From an uncultured Propionibacteriaceae bacterium (lineage in GTDB: Bacteria > Actinomycetota > Actinomycetes > Propionibacteriales > Propionibacteriaceae): DNA of 64,000 bases. The stretch spans positions 1 through 64,000 of the forward strand of contig CALLVV010000074.1 of the NCBI GenBank assembly GCA_938012815.1, read 5' to 3'. Below the pieces are notes generated by a model, which saw nothing but the letters and a program-made list of their open reading frames with translations, made no database searches and had not been told where the DNA came from. This document shows positions 7,092 to 17,400 of the stretch, piece after piece (the first letter of the stretch is position 1; each line of letters begins with the position of its first letter). The position numbers were made by a program, and so were the translations under genes.

Positions 7092-10000
7092 TCAGCTTTT
7101 CTCGAACCCAGAGCTGGGATCGAATTTGAGGACTCGCGCGTTTTCGCTGATGGTTCGGATTTCGGTGTCGTTGAATCCTTCGGTTTTCACCGCTTGGATG
7201 TCGATGGTGATCTCCAGGCGGGCCCCTGCCCCTGCCAGGCGGTCGATGATCTCCCGGGTGATGTTTCCGATGTCGCGGGAGTAGAGTTCGGGGTCGATCT
7301 TCACCGAGCCGAAGAAACGTGCGGCCACAGTCTTGACCACTTCATCCACCCCGGCCCTGTCGGCTTCCCCAATGCCCGGCGCAATCCGGACCACATCGAC
7401 GTGTCCCCCCTCCGAATGGTTGTCGGCTGCGGCCGGGGGTGCGGTTTCCCGGGCGGCGCGGTCTGCGTCGAGTTGTTCCTGAGCGCGGGCAGGATCCACC
7501 AACAGGGTGCTGTCAGTCACCTGGATCGTCGCGTTCATGTCGGGTGGCAGCACAAGCCCCCGGTAGCGTCCGGTTTCTGGATCCTTGCCCGCCGCGATTC
7601 CGAAGCGTTCGTTCTCCACCAGGATGGTGGTGAGCGCACGCTCGATGGCAGCGTCCAGCACCTCGCGTTTCACGAGCCGATGCATGTAGATGTAGCGGGT
7701 GAAATACCCCCACAATTCACCGACGCTGATCTCACCGGTTTCACGCCACCTGGTGCCGAGTTCTTCCCGCAGGGTGGACCCGAGGATTGCCGCACCGAAC
7801 TCGGTGACGAGCAGATCATCACGCCGCATCTTGTGAGACACCCGCTCCGCCAATGACCTGCCGCCGGAATCGGGCACCTTCTCCGCCATCAGTTCGAAGG
7901 GTTGCGTCGGTTCGGGTTGCACGGGGTAGACCGTCCAAATGAAGGTGCCTCGAATGCGATCCGCGACCACCCGGTCGAAATTGCCCACCTGCTCGTCGGC
8001 CTGTTTCCGCTGCTGGACCGACAGGTTGAGGGGTTCACTGGTCGCCTGGACCTGTTTCCACCCGAGATAGGTGCGAGTCGCGGCCTCCAGCCCCTCCAGC
8101 TGGTTCCTGTCCGCCAGCAGGAACACCACAGTGTTGCGGTGAATGCGCTGACTGGCGCCCTTGGCTCCGACGGCGTCATGAACCCACCGGTATGCTTCGG
8201 ATTCCCGGCTCTCCTGTTTGCGCCAGGAATGCCGGGGATGGGCTATGACCAGACGCACATCCTCCAGATCGGGAATATCGGCACTCGATTCCGGGGAGAT
8301 GTGAACCCGGTCGAACACGTCACGGGACCTTTCCTCCGCGCGCAGCCGACGGGTGATCTCGTTCCACACCTTCTCGGGATCCTCGCGGAGCCGCTCGGCG
8401 TAGTCATTGGCCGTCTTGGTCACCGACGGCTGCGTGTCGAACCAGTAATGCCCCTGCTCCTCGTAGAAATAGGTGGACCGCTGGGCCAGTAGTTCGAGGG
8501 CACTACCGAAATTGCCCAGCGTGTCGCCGGGAATCGCGGTACCGAGCCATAGGTACTGCTTGTCCAATCCCCTGTGGGTGCTCCGGACGCGCGGAGCCGC
8601 ACCCATGAAGATCGCGCGCGCCAGCCGCTGGGTGACGAGCCGCTGCCCCAGGCTCGGACGCTCCAGGTCGATGCGCTGGGCCATGGAACTGGGCCCGTCG
8701 ATGTCAGAATCAATGATCGGTTTCCACTGATCCTCCAGGTACTGGGTCAGATCGGTGTTCACCGTCGTCGCGTCCAACGGCACATTACCGGGAAGGATGA
8801 GCGGTGAGGCGTCCTCGGATTTCCACAGCTCGTGGACTATCGACGACACGAGTTTCAGCACGCCACGGGTGCGTTGGAATCGTTCCAGCGTGGACCAGTC
8901 CTCGTAGAGCCGATCCAGCAGCTCCGGGTGAAGCGGATAGGAGACGCGGATTCGTTTCTCGTACTCGTCGCTGACCTTCGCTGCATCGCGCGGGAAAAGC
9001 GCCGCATTGCTCTGGTAGAAGTCCACGAAATTGCGCGCCACCGCGGCGATCGTCCTGAGTGCCTCGGCATCCGCGGGCTGGAACAGGCGGCGGCGGACTA
9101 TCTCGAACGACTCGTTCTTGCTGGATGGCCTCCACTGATCGGCCACCCGGCGAATCACGTTCTGGAGACGCTCCAACGCGAGCTGACCGTTCGCGCCACC
9201 GACCTCGATATCGCTGCCGGCGCCGGCCGCGCCTGTGTCCGAAGCCGGAATGGAGACCACCAGCATCGCCCCCGGAACGGAGCGGACGATCTCGGTCAGC
9301 GACTGGGCGAAGGTAAACTGCGTCTCAAAGGAACCCGACGGCAACTCCTTGTCCGTGACGAGCTGCCTGGCGTAGGCCACCCATTCATCGATCAGGATCA
9401 GCGCCGGCGCGTACTTCTGGATCAGCGTTCGCAGAGCCGATCCGGGATTGGTCCCGGAACGGTCCGCATCCGCAACCATCTCGTAGGCCTCCCGTCCACC
9501 CAGCTGCCAGGCGAGCTCCCCCCACAGGGTGTGGATCTTCGTGCCGTCCGGTTTGGTGTGCGTGGAGCCGGCCTGCAGATAGGTTCCAACCAGGGCCACC
9601 CGCCGCACCCCGAGCTTCTCGAGCCGGGGATTTCCATTCCCGGCGACGAGGTCCTGGATCTCCTGGGGCATGTCCTGCGCGGGAATGCCGCTGAACAGGT
9701 GGTAGAGGGCAAGCATCGAGTGGGTTTTGCCGCCGCCGAAGTTGGTCTGGAGGTTCACCACGGGGCTGGCGTTGCCGTCGCCGCTCATGCGACGCAGGGC
9801 CCGGCTGAGCAGGTCCCGCAGCCCCTCGGTGAGGTAGGTGCGGGTGAAGAACTCCCCCGGGTCGCCGTACTCGGGGCTGGTGGCCTGACCGGTGTGCACC
9901 AGGTGCAGGTCGGCGGCAAACTCCGAGGCGGTGAACTCGCCGCGCGCCACGTCGTCATGGGGATGGATCACCTCACGCCACGGCTTCAGCCCGCCGCCCG

Positions 10001-10481
10001 GCTTGAGCGATGCCTTCCTCGTCCTCTTCACCTGCTGGCGGGTCTGGTCCTCGTAGACGGTGCGCCGCAGATCGGAGCGCATCTTGCGCACATCGGCCGC
10101 GGAATCAGCGGATCCCACCGCCTGGAGGAGCCGCACGATTGTGTCGAGGGCGCGATCGGTGTCGTCGGAGCTGAACGGCGCGTTGTGGGCCCACTGGTTG
10201 CGGGTCTCTCGCAGCTCCGAGGCGAAACTCTGCTGCGCCCGGGACAGCACATCCCTGAACTCGTAACCGCGTTCGGTGATCGCGCGCAGCTGCACCTGGA
10301 CATCGTGTTTCGCGAGGATCTTCGGGGCACTCCCCCGGCGTCGCGCGTCCTCGTCGGCCCACATCGTCGGCCACTGCGACGATCCGAAGGCCTTGGTCAT
10401 CACCTCGTCCACCACATCCTGGAGGCCCTCGGAGAGCAGGTCGAAGGCCTTGCTGATTCGGTCCCGGTTGTTCACTGCCAT
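7092..10481 (-). CDS. HEPN (Swt1-like) - DUF499 ATPase, anti-phage associated
   Basis: The 1129-residue protein starts with an all-helical Swt1-like HEPN segment with the RNase-type motif R-N-Q-W-A-H (R94-H99, R-X4-H). A DUF499 P-loop ATPase core follows: Walker A FGGGKTH (248-254) and Walker B LILIDEW (361-367). The C-terminal third is less conserved. DUF499 ATPases recur beside DUF1156 methyltransferases and helicases in defence islands and are the ATPase member of helicase-methylase-ATPase (Hma-like) systems. The start ATG has TAGGAG upstream. Spacing is 40 bp from the preceding nuclease gene and 35 bp to the SIR2 gene, so all are likely one operon. Whether the HEPN part cuts RNA is not known. 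Confidence 0.88.
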   Translation of the reverse strand: MAVNNRDRISKAFDLLSEGLQDVVDEVMTKAFGSSQWPTMWADEDARRRGSAPKILAKHDVQVQLRAITERGYEFRDVLSRAQQSFASELRETRNQWAHNAPFSSDDTDRALDTIVRLLQAVGSADSAADVRKMRSDLRRTVYEDQTRQQVKRTRKASLKPGGGLKPWREVIHPHDDVARGEFTASEFAADLHLVHTGQATSPEYGDPGEFFTRTYLTEGLRDLLSRALRRMSGDGNASPVVNLQTNFGGGKTHSMLALYHLFSGIPAQDMPQEIQDLVAGNGNPRLEKLGVRRVALVGTYLQAGSTHTKPDGTKIHTLWGELAWQLGGREAYEMVADADRSGTNPGSALRTLIQKYAPALILIDEWVAYARQLVTDKELPSGSFETQFTFAQSLTEIVRSVPGAMLVVSIPASDTGAAGAGSDIEVGGANGQLALERLQNVIRRVADQWRPSSKNESFEIVRRRLFQPADAEALRTIAAVARNFVDFYQSNAALFPRDAAKVSDEYEKRIRVSYPLHPELLDRLYEDWSTLERFQRTRGVLKLVSSIVHELWKSEDASPLILPGNVPLDATTVNTDLTQYLEDQWKPIIDSDIDGPSSMAQRIDLERPSLGQRLVTQRLARAIFMGAAPRVRSTHRGLDKQYLWLGTAIPGDTLGNFGSALELLAQRSTYFYEEQGHYWFDTQPSVTKTANDYAERLREDPEKVWNEITRRLRAEERSRDVFDRVHISPESSADIPDLEDVRLVIAHPRHSWRKQESRESEAYRWVHDAVGAKGASQRIHRNTVVFLLADRNQLEGLEAATRTYLGWKQVQATSEPLNLSVQQRKQADEQVGNFDRVVADRIRGTFIWTVYPVQPEPTQPFELMAEKVPDSGGRSLAERVSHKMRRDDLLVTEFGAAILGSTLREELGTRWRETGEISVGELWGYFTRYIYMHRLVKREVLDAAIERALTTILVENERFGIAAGKDPETGRYRGLVLPPDMNATIQVTDSTLLVDPARAQEQLDADRAARETAPPAAADNHSEGGHVDVVRIAPGIGEADRAGVDEVVKTVAARFFGSVKIDPELYSRDIGNITREIIDRLAGAGARLEITIDIQAVKTEGFNDTEIRTISENARVLKFDPSSGFEKS

Positions 10482-10521
10482 CGGTGTCTCCTACGACGTG
10501 GTGCCTGCGTGTCGGGTGTGG

Positions 10522-11625
10522 TCAATCATCTCGGTCCTCGGTTGCCAGGGTGATCTGGTGTCGGGCGATCCGTTCCCGGGCGTCCCGGTAGATCTCCTGG
10601 ATGCGTGTCTCGAGTTTCTCCTTGGGCGGCAGTGTGGTCCAGTACTCGGCCACGACTATGCCGTCCTTGTGCATCTCCAGCAGCTCCACCTGTTCCCGGC
10701 TCGCCTCGGTGCACAGGATGAGGCCGATGGGTGCCTCCTCGCCGGGCTGCCTTTCGTACCGGTCGAGCCATTTGAGGTAGAAGTCCATCTGGCCCTTGTA
10801 ACTCGGTTTGAACTTCCCGATCTTCAGTTCGACGGCGATCAACCGCCTCAACGGGCGGCTGAAGAACAGCAGGTCGAGGTAGAAGTCGTCGTTGTCGACG
10901 GTCATCCGTTGCTGCCGGGAGACGAATGCCCAGCCGTTGCCGACCTCCAGGAGGAACGCCTCCATCTCCCGGATGATCGCTTCCTCCAGGTCCCGCTCCG
11001 CCCAGGAGTCGTGCAAACCCAGGAACTCTAGGAAATACGGGTCACGGAAACTGTCCGCCGGTATCACCGACCCGCCCAGCGCCTGGGCGTTGGCGATCTC
11101 CTTGCGTTCGTAGCCGTGACGCCCGATGAGTTCCCGCAACGCCCGGACGCTCAGCCGCGCGCTGACGGCCTGGTCGATGTAGTAGGCCCGTGCCTCCGGA
11201 GACCGGACCGGCAGCAGCTCCTTGATATGGCTCCAGCTCAATTGTTGCGACAGCGTAGCCACAATCTCCTTGTCGGGGAGGAGCTGGGAGAACTGGATCA
11301 TGCGGTAGAGGTCTGCCCGCTTGAAGCCCCGTCCGAAGCGCCTGGTCAATTGTCGCTCCAGTGAAGCGACAATCTCCCGGTCGTACCCGGCACGGTTCTC
11401 CTTCAGCACTTCGACGTCGATCATGTGCCCGATGTACCAGTTCCTGAGGGTCAGGGCCGCATTGGCCTGTGTGGCGACGGCGGCGCGGCTCTGTTCGATG
11501 AGCGAAGAGACCCGCTCCAGCAGGGAGCCCTCCCCAGACAGCGCAGCTTGGCGGATGGAGGTGAGATCCGCTCCTGCGGAGGTCCCGGCGCCCGGGGCCG
11601 GTTCTGGGTGGTTGCGCATGGTCAC
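10522..11625 (-). CDS. YhcG/DUF1016 family PD-(D/E)XK nuclease
   Basis: The 367-residue protein has the DUF1016 architecture: an N-terminal helical domain (about residues 30-170; WYIGHMI, YDREIVASL, FGRGFKRADLYRMIQF, SWSHIKELL) and a C-terminal PD-(D/E)XK nuclease fold with D251 (DFYLDLLFF) and E266-L-K268 (IAVELKIGKF), followed by a Gln/Tyr-bearing helix. Family members are predicted DNA nucleases found in restriction and defence loci. It sits between the methyltransferase (9-bp gap) and the DUF499 ATPase (40-bp gap). It starts at GTG with AGGACTGA upstream; an ATG two codons later is possible. It could supply DNA cleavage to the cluster, which otherwise has no clear endonuclease apart from the helicase C-terminus. 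Confidence 0.88.
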   Translation of the reverse strand: MTMRNHPEPAPGAGTSAGADLTSIRQAALSGEGSLLERVSSLIEQSRAAVATQANAALTLRNWYIGHMIDVEVLKENRAGYDREIVASLERQLTRRFGRGFKRADLYRMIQFSQLLPDKEIVATLSQQLSWSHIKELLPVRSPEARAYYIDQAVSARLSVRALRELIGRHGYERKEIANAQALGGSVIPADSFRDPYFLEFLGLHDSWAERDLEEAIIREMEAFLLEVGNGWAFVSRQQRMTVDNDDFYLDLLFFSRPLRRLIAVELKIGKFKPSYKGQMDFYLKWLDRYERQPGEEAPIGLILCTEASREQVELLEMHKDGIVVAEYWTTLPPKEKLETRIQEIYRDARERIARHQITLATEDRDD

Positions 11626-11634
11626 GAGTCAGTC

Positions 11635-14454
11635 CTAGTCTCCGAAGTCGAACGCTTCCTGGGTGGAGCGGGGCACCGAGGCGAGTTTCCTGGCTTGTTC
11701 GTTCACGTCGCCCCATGCGCTGACGAGGCTGTTGAACAGGAGCGCGTCCTTGGCGTCCTTTTTCTTCTCGGCCTCGTGGAAGAGCAGGAAGCCGAGTTCC
11801 TTCACAGCGTCCAGATCCACCCGCGCCTCCTGCAACCTGGGCAGCAACTGAGCGACCTTCTCCACCCCACCATCGGCCATCGCCGCGGCCAGACGAACCG
11901 TAGCCTCCCAGATGCTGAGCCGGTCATCGGTTTGTAGCGTCCAGCCGGCGCTGAGGTTCTCGGGTGAGAGCAGCCGCGCCCTGCCGCCCCTGGCCTCGAA
12001 AATACCGCCGCGTTCCAGGGCGCCAATGGATGTGTCGGTGGAGCGGGCCAGCTGATCCGCCAGGCCGGAACTCTCGGTGCCCCAACCGTAGCTGCGGTAC
12101 CACTTCACGGCGAACCGCGTATCGGGATCGAAATCCGATTCCTGCTCCCCCAGCACCTCGTCGAGGGTGGCGTTGATGAGCAGCAGGGCGTCCCTCACCG
12201 ACATGTCGGACCCGTCGGCCTCACGCACCCGCGCATACCGGGAGAACACCGAAATACCGGGACCAATGGCCGCTTGGGCCAGATCAACAGGGGCGATGGC
12301 CCCCTGCATGAGCGTCCGCAGGGCCTCCGGCAACTCGGACTTGAGCCGAGCGACGAACAACCGGCGGGTGATGGAATCAGCATCCACAGGACGCGGACGG
12401 CAGGCCAACACTATGGAAGAAGCGAGAGCATTGCTGGCCTGTGATCTAGGTCGATTGGCAAGCTCACTCCGCACCGGCCAAGTGGCAGTGATCTCCCATC
12501 CTGCTTCAATGAGCCCGTTGAGAAGAGTGTGCCAACCGGTTGATGAAGTACCCTCAGCCTCAGCATCCTGCTGTTTGTAGGCGTAGTACACCGTCATGGG
12601 CACCGCCGAGTTGACTCTTCCCTGACGGATGCGACGAAAAACTGAATTGAAACCATCGACAAAGAAACGTTCTGCACCATCCTTGCCATCATGACGGTAG
12701 GGATTGGCGACGAGCTCATCCACCTTGGGCGTCAACATCGTTCCAACAATTTGCGAATGGATTTCCCACAGACCACGACGCAACCACACATAGAAGAAAT
12801 CAGACAGATCAGAATAGCCAATATTATCGTAGTATGGCGGGTCAGTAGAGACAACAAAGTTGTCATAGCAGCAGACCGAGGCGCTGAATTGATTTGCCAC
12901 ACATCCCTCGTTACCAGGAGCTTGCTCGGCCACTTTTACAACCCACTCAATTTGCCCCAAAAAATTACCCGAAGAACTCGACAGAGGATTAACCTCGACA
13001 TAGTCCCAAACCATAGGAATCGCCTGACGCGCGAAAACATTTCTGACACTTTCTCTACTGGAGTCCCAGCTACATAGACTTGAGCAGCGATCTGCCAAAC
13101 GACTGATAGCCAGAGCCAAGTACGTAGCAACCGCATCGGCATAGGCTTGAGCACCAGAACCGCCCACTTCAAGGCGGTCTCCCTCCGGTACACCTGCGAT
13201 CAGTGCATCAACCACGATCTGTTCCCTCACCTCAGCGACGAGGTCGCTCAGTGTGGCCATGGCTACGAGCTGCCGATTGGTAAAGAGATCGACCCAGCGT
13301 TTGAGTCCGTAGTTCTGAACACGAAACCCGAGGGCTTGTTCCGGCAGTTCGGCGCCGGACAGCCCTTCGGGTCGGGGGACCTCGGCCGCCTTTGTGTGTT
13401 CTGCGGTGGGCGAGATGTAGAGCCTGCCGTGAGGACCCTCAGCCACCACGGCAATGAGGTCGGCACCCATGCGTCCCGCACGCGATTCGGACCGGATGTG
13501 ATCGAAACCGATCGGTGTTCCGTCGGCTACGGAAACAGCACCCTTGCGGTTGATGGTGCCTTCATCTGCTGGCCCAACACTGTCATGCACCACCTCGTAA
13601 TGCACCCGCCCCTCTTGGACGGTGGCGCGCACCCAGGCTTCCTTGCCTTTTTTCTTGCTCAGCCACCACGAGTTCACCAAGGGGACCTCGATGGGGTTAG
13701 CTGGGTTGGGGCTTTTCACGGTGCGGGCCCATTTCCAGGCGATCACAGTGTGTTCGGTGCCGTCGGGGGCCTTGACCTTGGGATACAGGTGGCCGATGCG
13801 CCGGAATGCCTCGTCGCGCATCCATTTGCCGTAGTAGCGGACGTCTTCCGCAAGTCCTTCGGCGCGTTGGTAGATGCTTTGTTCATTACCTCCCGGGTGC
13901 ACGGGTTCCTGCCCCGCGAATTTGGGCGGTATCTCTATGAGCGCCTTGTTGATGAGCACTGCCAGGGGGTTGAGGTCGCTGGCGTGGGCCTCCAAACCCA
14001 GGCGCTGCGCCTCCAGGGGAATGGATCCGCCGCCCGCGAAGGGGTCGAGCACCGCGGGAAGTTCACCACCGTTGCTCTTGCGAATCTCCTCGCGTGCCCG
14101 GCGCAGCAGTGGTTCGTCGTTGCTGTTCTCCCACACCACCAGCTCTTCCATGAGGGCGTGCAGCCGGGCGCGTTCGGCGTCCTGTTCCTCGACGGTCGGG
14201 AACTCCTCCGGGCGCGAGGCGGGATCGTCGACGAGTTGCGCGAACAGCACGGCGCGGGCGGTCGCGAGTGGTTTGCGCGACCAGTACAGGTGCAGGGTGG
14301 AGAGGTGTCCGTGGCGGATCGACTTCTCGCGAGCCGATGCGGCATTGATGGCCTCCAGCGGCAGGGAGGTCTCGATGAGTTTCTTCTTCGGCGTGTTCGC
14401 CACGGATTTTCCTTCGGTTTCTGCGGGTTGGCTGGAATGGTTCGGGCCGGTCAT
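11635..14454 (-). CDS. DUF1156 DNA methyltransferase (anti-phage associated)
   Basis: The 939-residue protein has an N-terminal DUF1156 block (LPLEAINAASAREKSIRHGH, YWSRKPLATARAVLFA), a SAM-binding motif LDPFAGGGS (136-144) and the N6-adenine/N4-cytosine methylase catalytic motif DPPYYDNIGYSD near residues 536-547. It should mark host DNA so that the associated machinery spares it. The ATG overlaps the helicase stop (ATGA), so the two are translationally coupled; an internal GTG (VANTPKKK) is an alternative start. The segment around the catalytic motif is odd: counting bases 12781-13080 gives about 46 percent GC, against about 63 percent in a sampled flank, which suggests a recombined core inside the gene. 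Confidence 0.88.
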   Translation of the reverse strand: MTGPNHSSQPAETEGKSVANTPKKKLIETSLPLEAINAASAREKSIRHGHLSTLHLYWSRKPLATARAVLFAQLVDDPASRPEEFPTVEEQDAERARLHALMEELVVWENSNDEPLLRRAREEIRKSNGGELPAVLDPFAGGGSIPLEAQRLGLEAHASDLNPLAVLINKALIEIPPKFAGQEPVHPGGNEQSIYQRAEGLAEDVRYYGKWMRDEAFRRIGHLYPKVKAPDGTEHTVIAWKWARTVKSPNPANPIEVPLVNSWWLSKKKGKEAWVRATVQEGRVHYEVVHDSVGPADEGTINRKGAVSVADGTPIGFDHIRSESRAGRMGADLIAVVAEGPHGRLYISPTAEHTKAAEVPRPEGLSGAELPEQALGFRVQNYGLKRWVDLFTNRQLVAMATLSDLVAEVREQIVVDALIAGVPEGDRLEVGGSGAQAYADAVATYLALAISRLADRCSSLCSWDSSRESVRNVFARQAIPMVWDYVEVNPLSSSSGNFLGQIEWVVKVAEQAPGNEGCVANQFSASVCCYDNFVVSTDPPYYDNIGYSDLSDFFYVWLRRGLWEIHSQIVGTMLTPKVDELVANPYRHDGKDGAERFFVDGFNSVFRRIRQGRVNSAVPMTVYYAYKQQDAEAEGTSSTGWHTLLNGLIEAGWEITATWPVRSELANRPRSQASNALASSIVLACRPRPVDADSITRRLFVARLKSELPEALRTLMQGAIAPVDLAQAAIGPGISVFSRYARVREADGSDMSVRDALLLINATLDEVLGEQESDFDPDTRFAVKWYRSYGWGTESSGLADQLARSTDTSIGALERGGIFEARGGRARLLSPENLSAGWTLQTDDRLSIWEATVRLAAAMADGGVEKVAQLLPRLQEARVDLDAVKELGFLLFHEAEKKKDAKDALLFNSLVSAWGDVNEQARKLASVPRSTQEAFDFGD

Positions 14455-17400
14455 CGTGGCGGTCCTCCCCTATTCCAGTAGTCGCTCCATTCCTCGTTGT
14501 AGGAGCGTGTGGTGGTGGATGGTTCGAGGTGCGCGAAGGCGTCGGTGACGTAGCGCAGTTCGTCGTGTTCGGGGCCGTCGGGTGAGACCTGGACGAGCGC
14601 CAGGCGGTGTCTCTCGCCCTGGGTCTGGGCGAAGGTGACCTCGTTGGTCGTGATGGCGAACGTGTCGGATCCCTCGATCCGGCCCTTGACCTCGATGTAG
14701 TGAATTCGGCCCTCGTCATCTGTGGAACGGATGTCGTAGCCGGGATTGTTGCGGGGCATTTCCACCGGGTTCCTGCCAATGGCCCGTTCCGCGGCCAGCA
14801 CCGCTTCCACCGCCCGGCGTTCCACTTCTTCCGTGGCCCGGGTCCTGGCCGGCGCTTCCTGTCCGGATTCCGCTTCGATGAGGCGGCTCGGCACGATCAG
14901 TGCGGCGCTGCGAATCACCCCGGGGACGGCGACGAGTTTGGTGTGTAGCGCGAGTTCGTGGAGTCTGCGTTCGAGGCGTTTCTCCAGTTGACGGGCCTTG
15001 GCGTGGGCGGTTTCGGCCCGTACCCTGCCGATGGTGCCTGCGCGTTCGAGATCCTCCAGGCGGTTGTATTCGCGATCCCAGTGGTTGATCTCCGCAAGCA
15101 GCCGCTCCCTGACCTGTTTGCAGGTGCGGGCCACCTCGATTTCGAGCCGGGCGCGGATTTCCTCCATGCGGGGTTGCATGCCGCTGCGGTAGGAGTTGGC
15201 GCGCACGGTCTTCTCGTGGTTTCCCTTCACCCATTCGTCGTTCAGGATCGAGGTGATGGCGGCGGCCTCTCCTGGCTGGGGTGCGTCGTAATCCAGGTAG
15301 GGGGGTGCCGCGGAAACCGTGACCGTTCCGTCCGGTTCTAGGATCGGGTAGTCGAAATGGTGTGAGACGGTGTCGGTGCCGGGCGCGGAGTTCGTGATGC
15401 GCTGCTCGACGGTGTACATCAACGCCGGGACCTCCGCCTGCTGGCTGCGCCTGTCGACCAGGACGGTACCGTGCCGCAGTGCCGCCCCCAGGTCCTCGAT
15501 TGTCGCCTCGATCACGGCGTGGAGCAGTGGCTGGCCCGGGGCGATGAGGGTGGCGGGCGGCTGGCCCTCGGGGTGGGTGAGGTGCAGTTCGAAGGTGATG
15601 CGTTCGTACTGGTCGGCGACGGGGGCCCAGCGGTTCAGGCGGCGCGCGATGTCGATGACCCGGGTGGGGACGCGGGTGATTTCGTAGCGTCCCTTCTCCC
15701 GTTTGCGGACCTGCCCGCCCAGGCGTTCGAACGCGGACAGGAAGAAGGCGGCGATGTAGCCGGGCTGGAGGCGGCGTTCGCGGGCCTTTTCCATTCTGGC
15801 CCGTACCTCGTCAAGATCGAGCGCGCTGAACATCTCGGGATGCAGCGCCTTCTCCGCGAGCATCTCGTCCAGCCCGTCCCTGACCCCCGCGTCGATGATG
15901 CGATCCAGTTTGGCCTTCACCTCGGGGCGGTCCCCGTACCGGATGGCCTCGATCAGCAGGTCGCGCAGGGACCGTTCCTGGAATGCGTCATCGTCACCGA
16001 GCACGTTGAACAGGTTTCCGTTGTACGCCACCGACATCTGTTCGATCTTCGAGAGCAGCCGCGTGAAGACATCGCCCTCGCGGGTGTCCTTGGCCACCAT
16101 GTTCCACAGGTGACAGACCTCGCGCTGACCGATGCGGTGGATGCGACCGAAACGCTGCTCTATTCGGTTCGGGTTCCATGGCAGGTCGTAGTTGACCATC
16201 AAGTGGGCGCGCTGCAGGTTGAGCCCCTCCCCCGCGGCATCCGTGGCCAGCAGCACCACAGTGTCGGGATTGTGGGTGAATTTCTCGCGCGCCGCCATTC
16301 GTTCCTCGCGGCTGGTGCCACCATGGATCCTGACCACCGCGTCAGAGCGGCCGAGCTGGGCGCTGATTCTCTGATCCAAGTAGTCGAGGGTGTCCCGGTG
16401 CTCGGTGAAGATGATGATTTTCCTCGCCGCCCCGGTGCCGTCGCCGGCCAGTAGTTGTTCGTCGAGAATGGTGCGCAGCTGCACCCATTTCTTGTCGTCG
16501 TCCAGCCGCCGAACCTTGTATGCGATGCGAATGAGGTCCTCAAGGGTCGTGATCTCGGTGCGCAGCTCCGGAATGGTTCGCGCGGCGGTTGCGCGATCCA
16601 CCACCTTCTCCACCTTGGTTTCGAATTGGAGGCGTTCCGAATCGGTTGTTTCCAGATCCATGTCTTCGTAGTCATGGATCGACAGGGACGGGAGCTGCTC
16701 ATCGAACCAGGCGGCAGTTTGTTCCTCCTCCGCAGGGTTCGCCATTTCCTGAATGCGGGTGAGTTCGCGGAGCCTGTCTTCGAGTCGGCGTCGACGGCGT
16801 TCCAGGGACCGCAGAATCGCCTCCGGGCTGGATGCGAGACGGCGTTGCAGAACGGTCAGGGCGAATCCGACGTTGTTTCCGCGTTTCCTGTCGCCCGCCT
16901 GGGAGATACGTTCGGCGCGTCCCATTTCCGTGCGCACGTAGTCGGTGACGAGATCGTAGAGTTCTCGTTCGGCCGGGCTCAGTTCGTAGGCCACCGTGTA
17001 GGCGCGGCGTTCCGGGAACAACGGTTTGCCCTCGAAGGTGAGCAGGTCCTCCTTGACCATGCGGCGCATGAGGCCTTTCGTGTCGGTGCGATGCACCCCT
17101 TGACGGTACTGGCCCTCGAAGCGGTCCCGGTCCAGCAGCGACATGAACAGCTGGAAATCCTCTTCTTTTCCCGCGTGCGGGGTAGCGGTCATCAGCAGGA
17201 GATTGTGTGCGGTTTCCGAGAGCAGCCTGCCCAGTTTGAAACGTTTCGTCTCGGACACCTCGCCCGCCCAGGACGAATAGTGGGCGGACATGCGGTGCGC
17301 CTCGTCGACCACGGCGACGTCCCAGTTCACCTCGGAGAGCTGTTCCATCAGGTCTTCGTTGCGGGAGACCTGATCCATTCGCACGATCAGCCGGTTGTGT

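Noticed and set aside
8832..10553. 573-codon plus-strand frame opposite the DUF499 gene
   Set aside because: It is an antisense shadow; the minus strand carries Walker and HEPN motifs in a continuous frame.
13147..14481. 444-codon plus-strand frame opposite the methyltransferase
   Set aside because: It mirrors the DUF1156 coding strand, is His/Gly/Val-rich in the way GC-rich shadows are, and has no recognisable motif.
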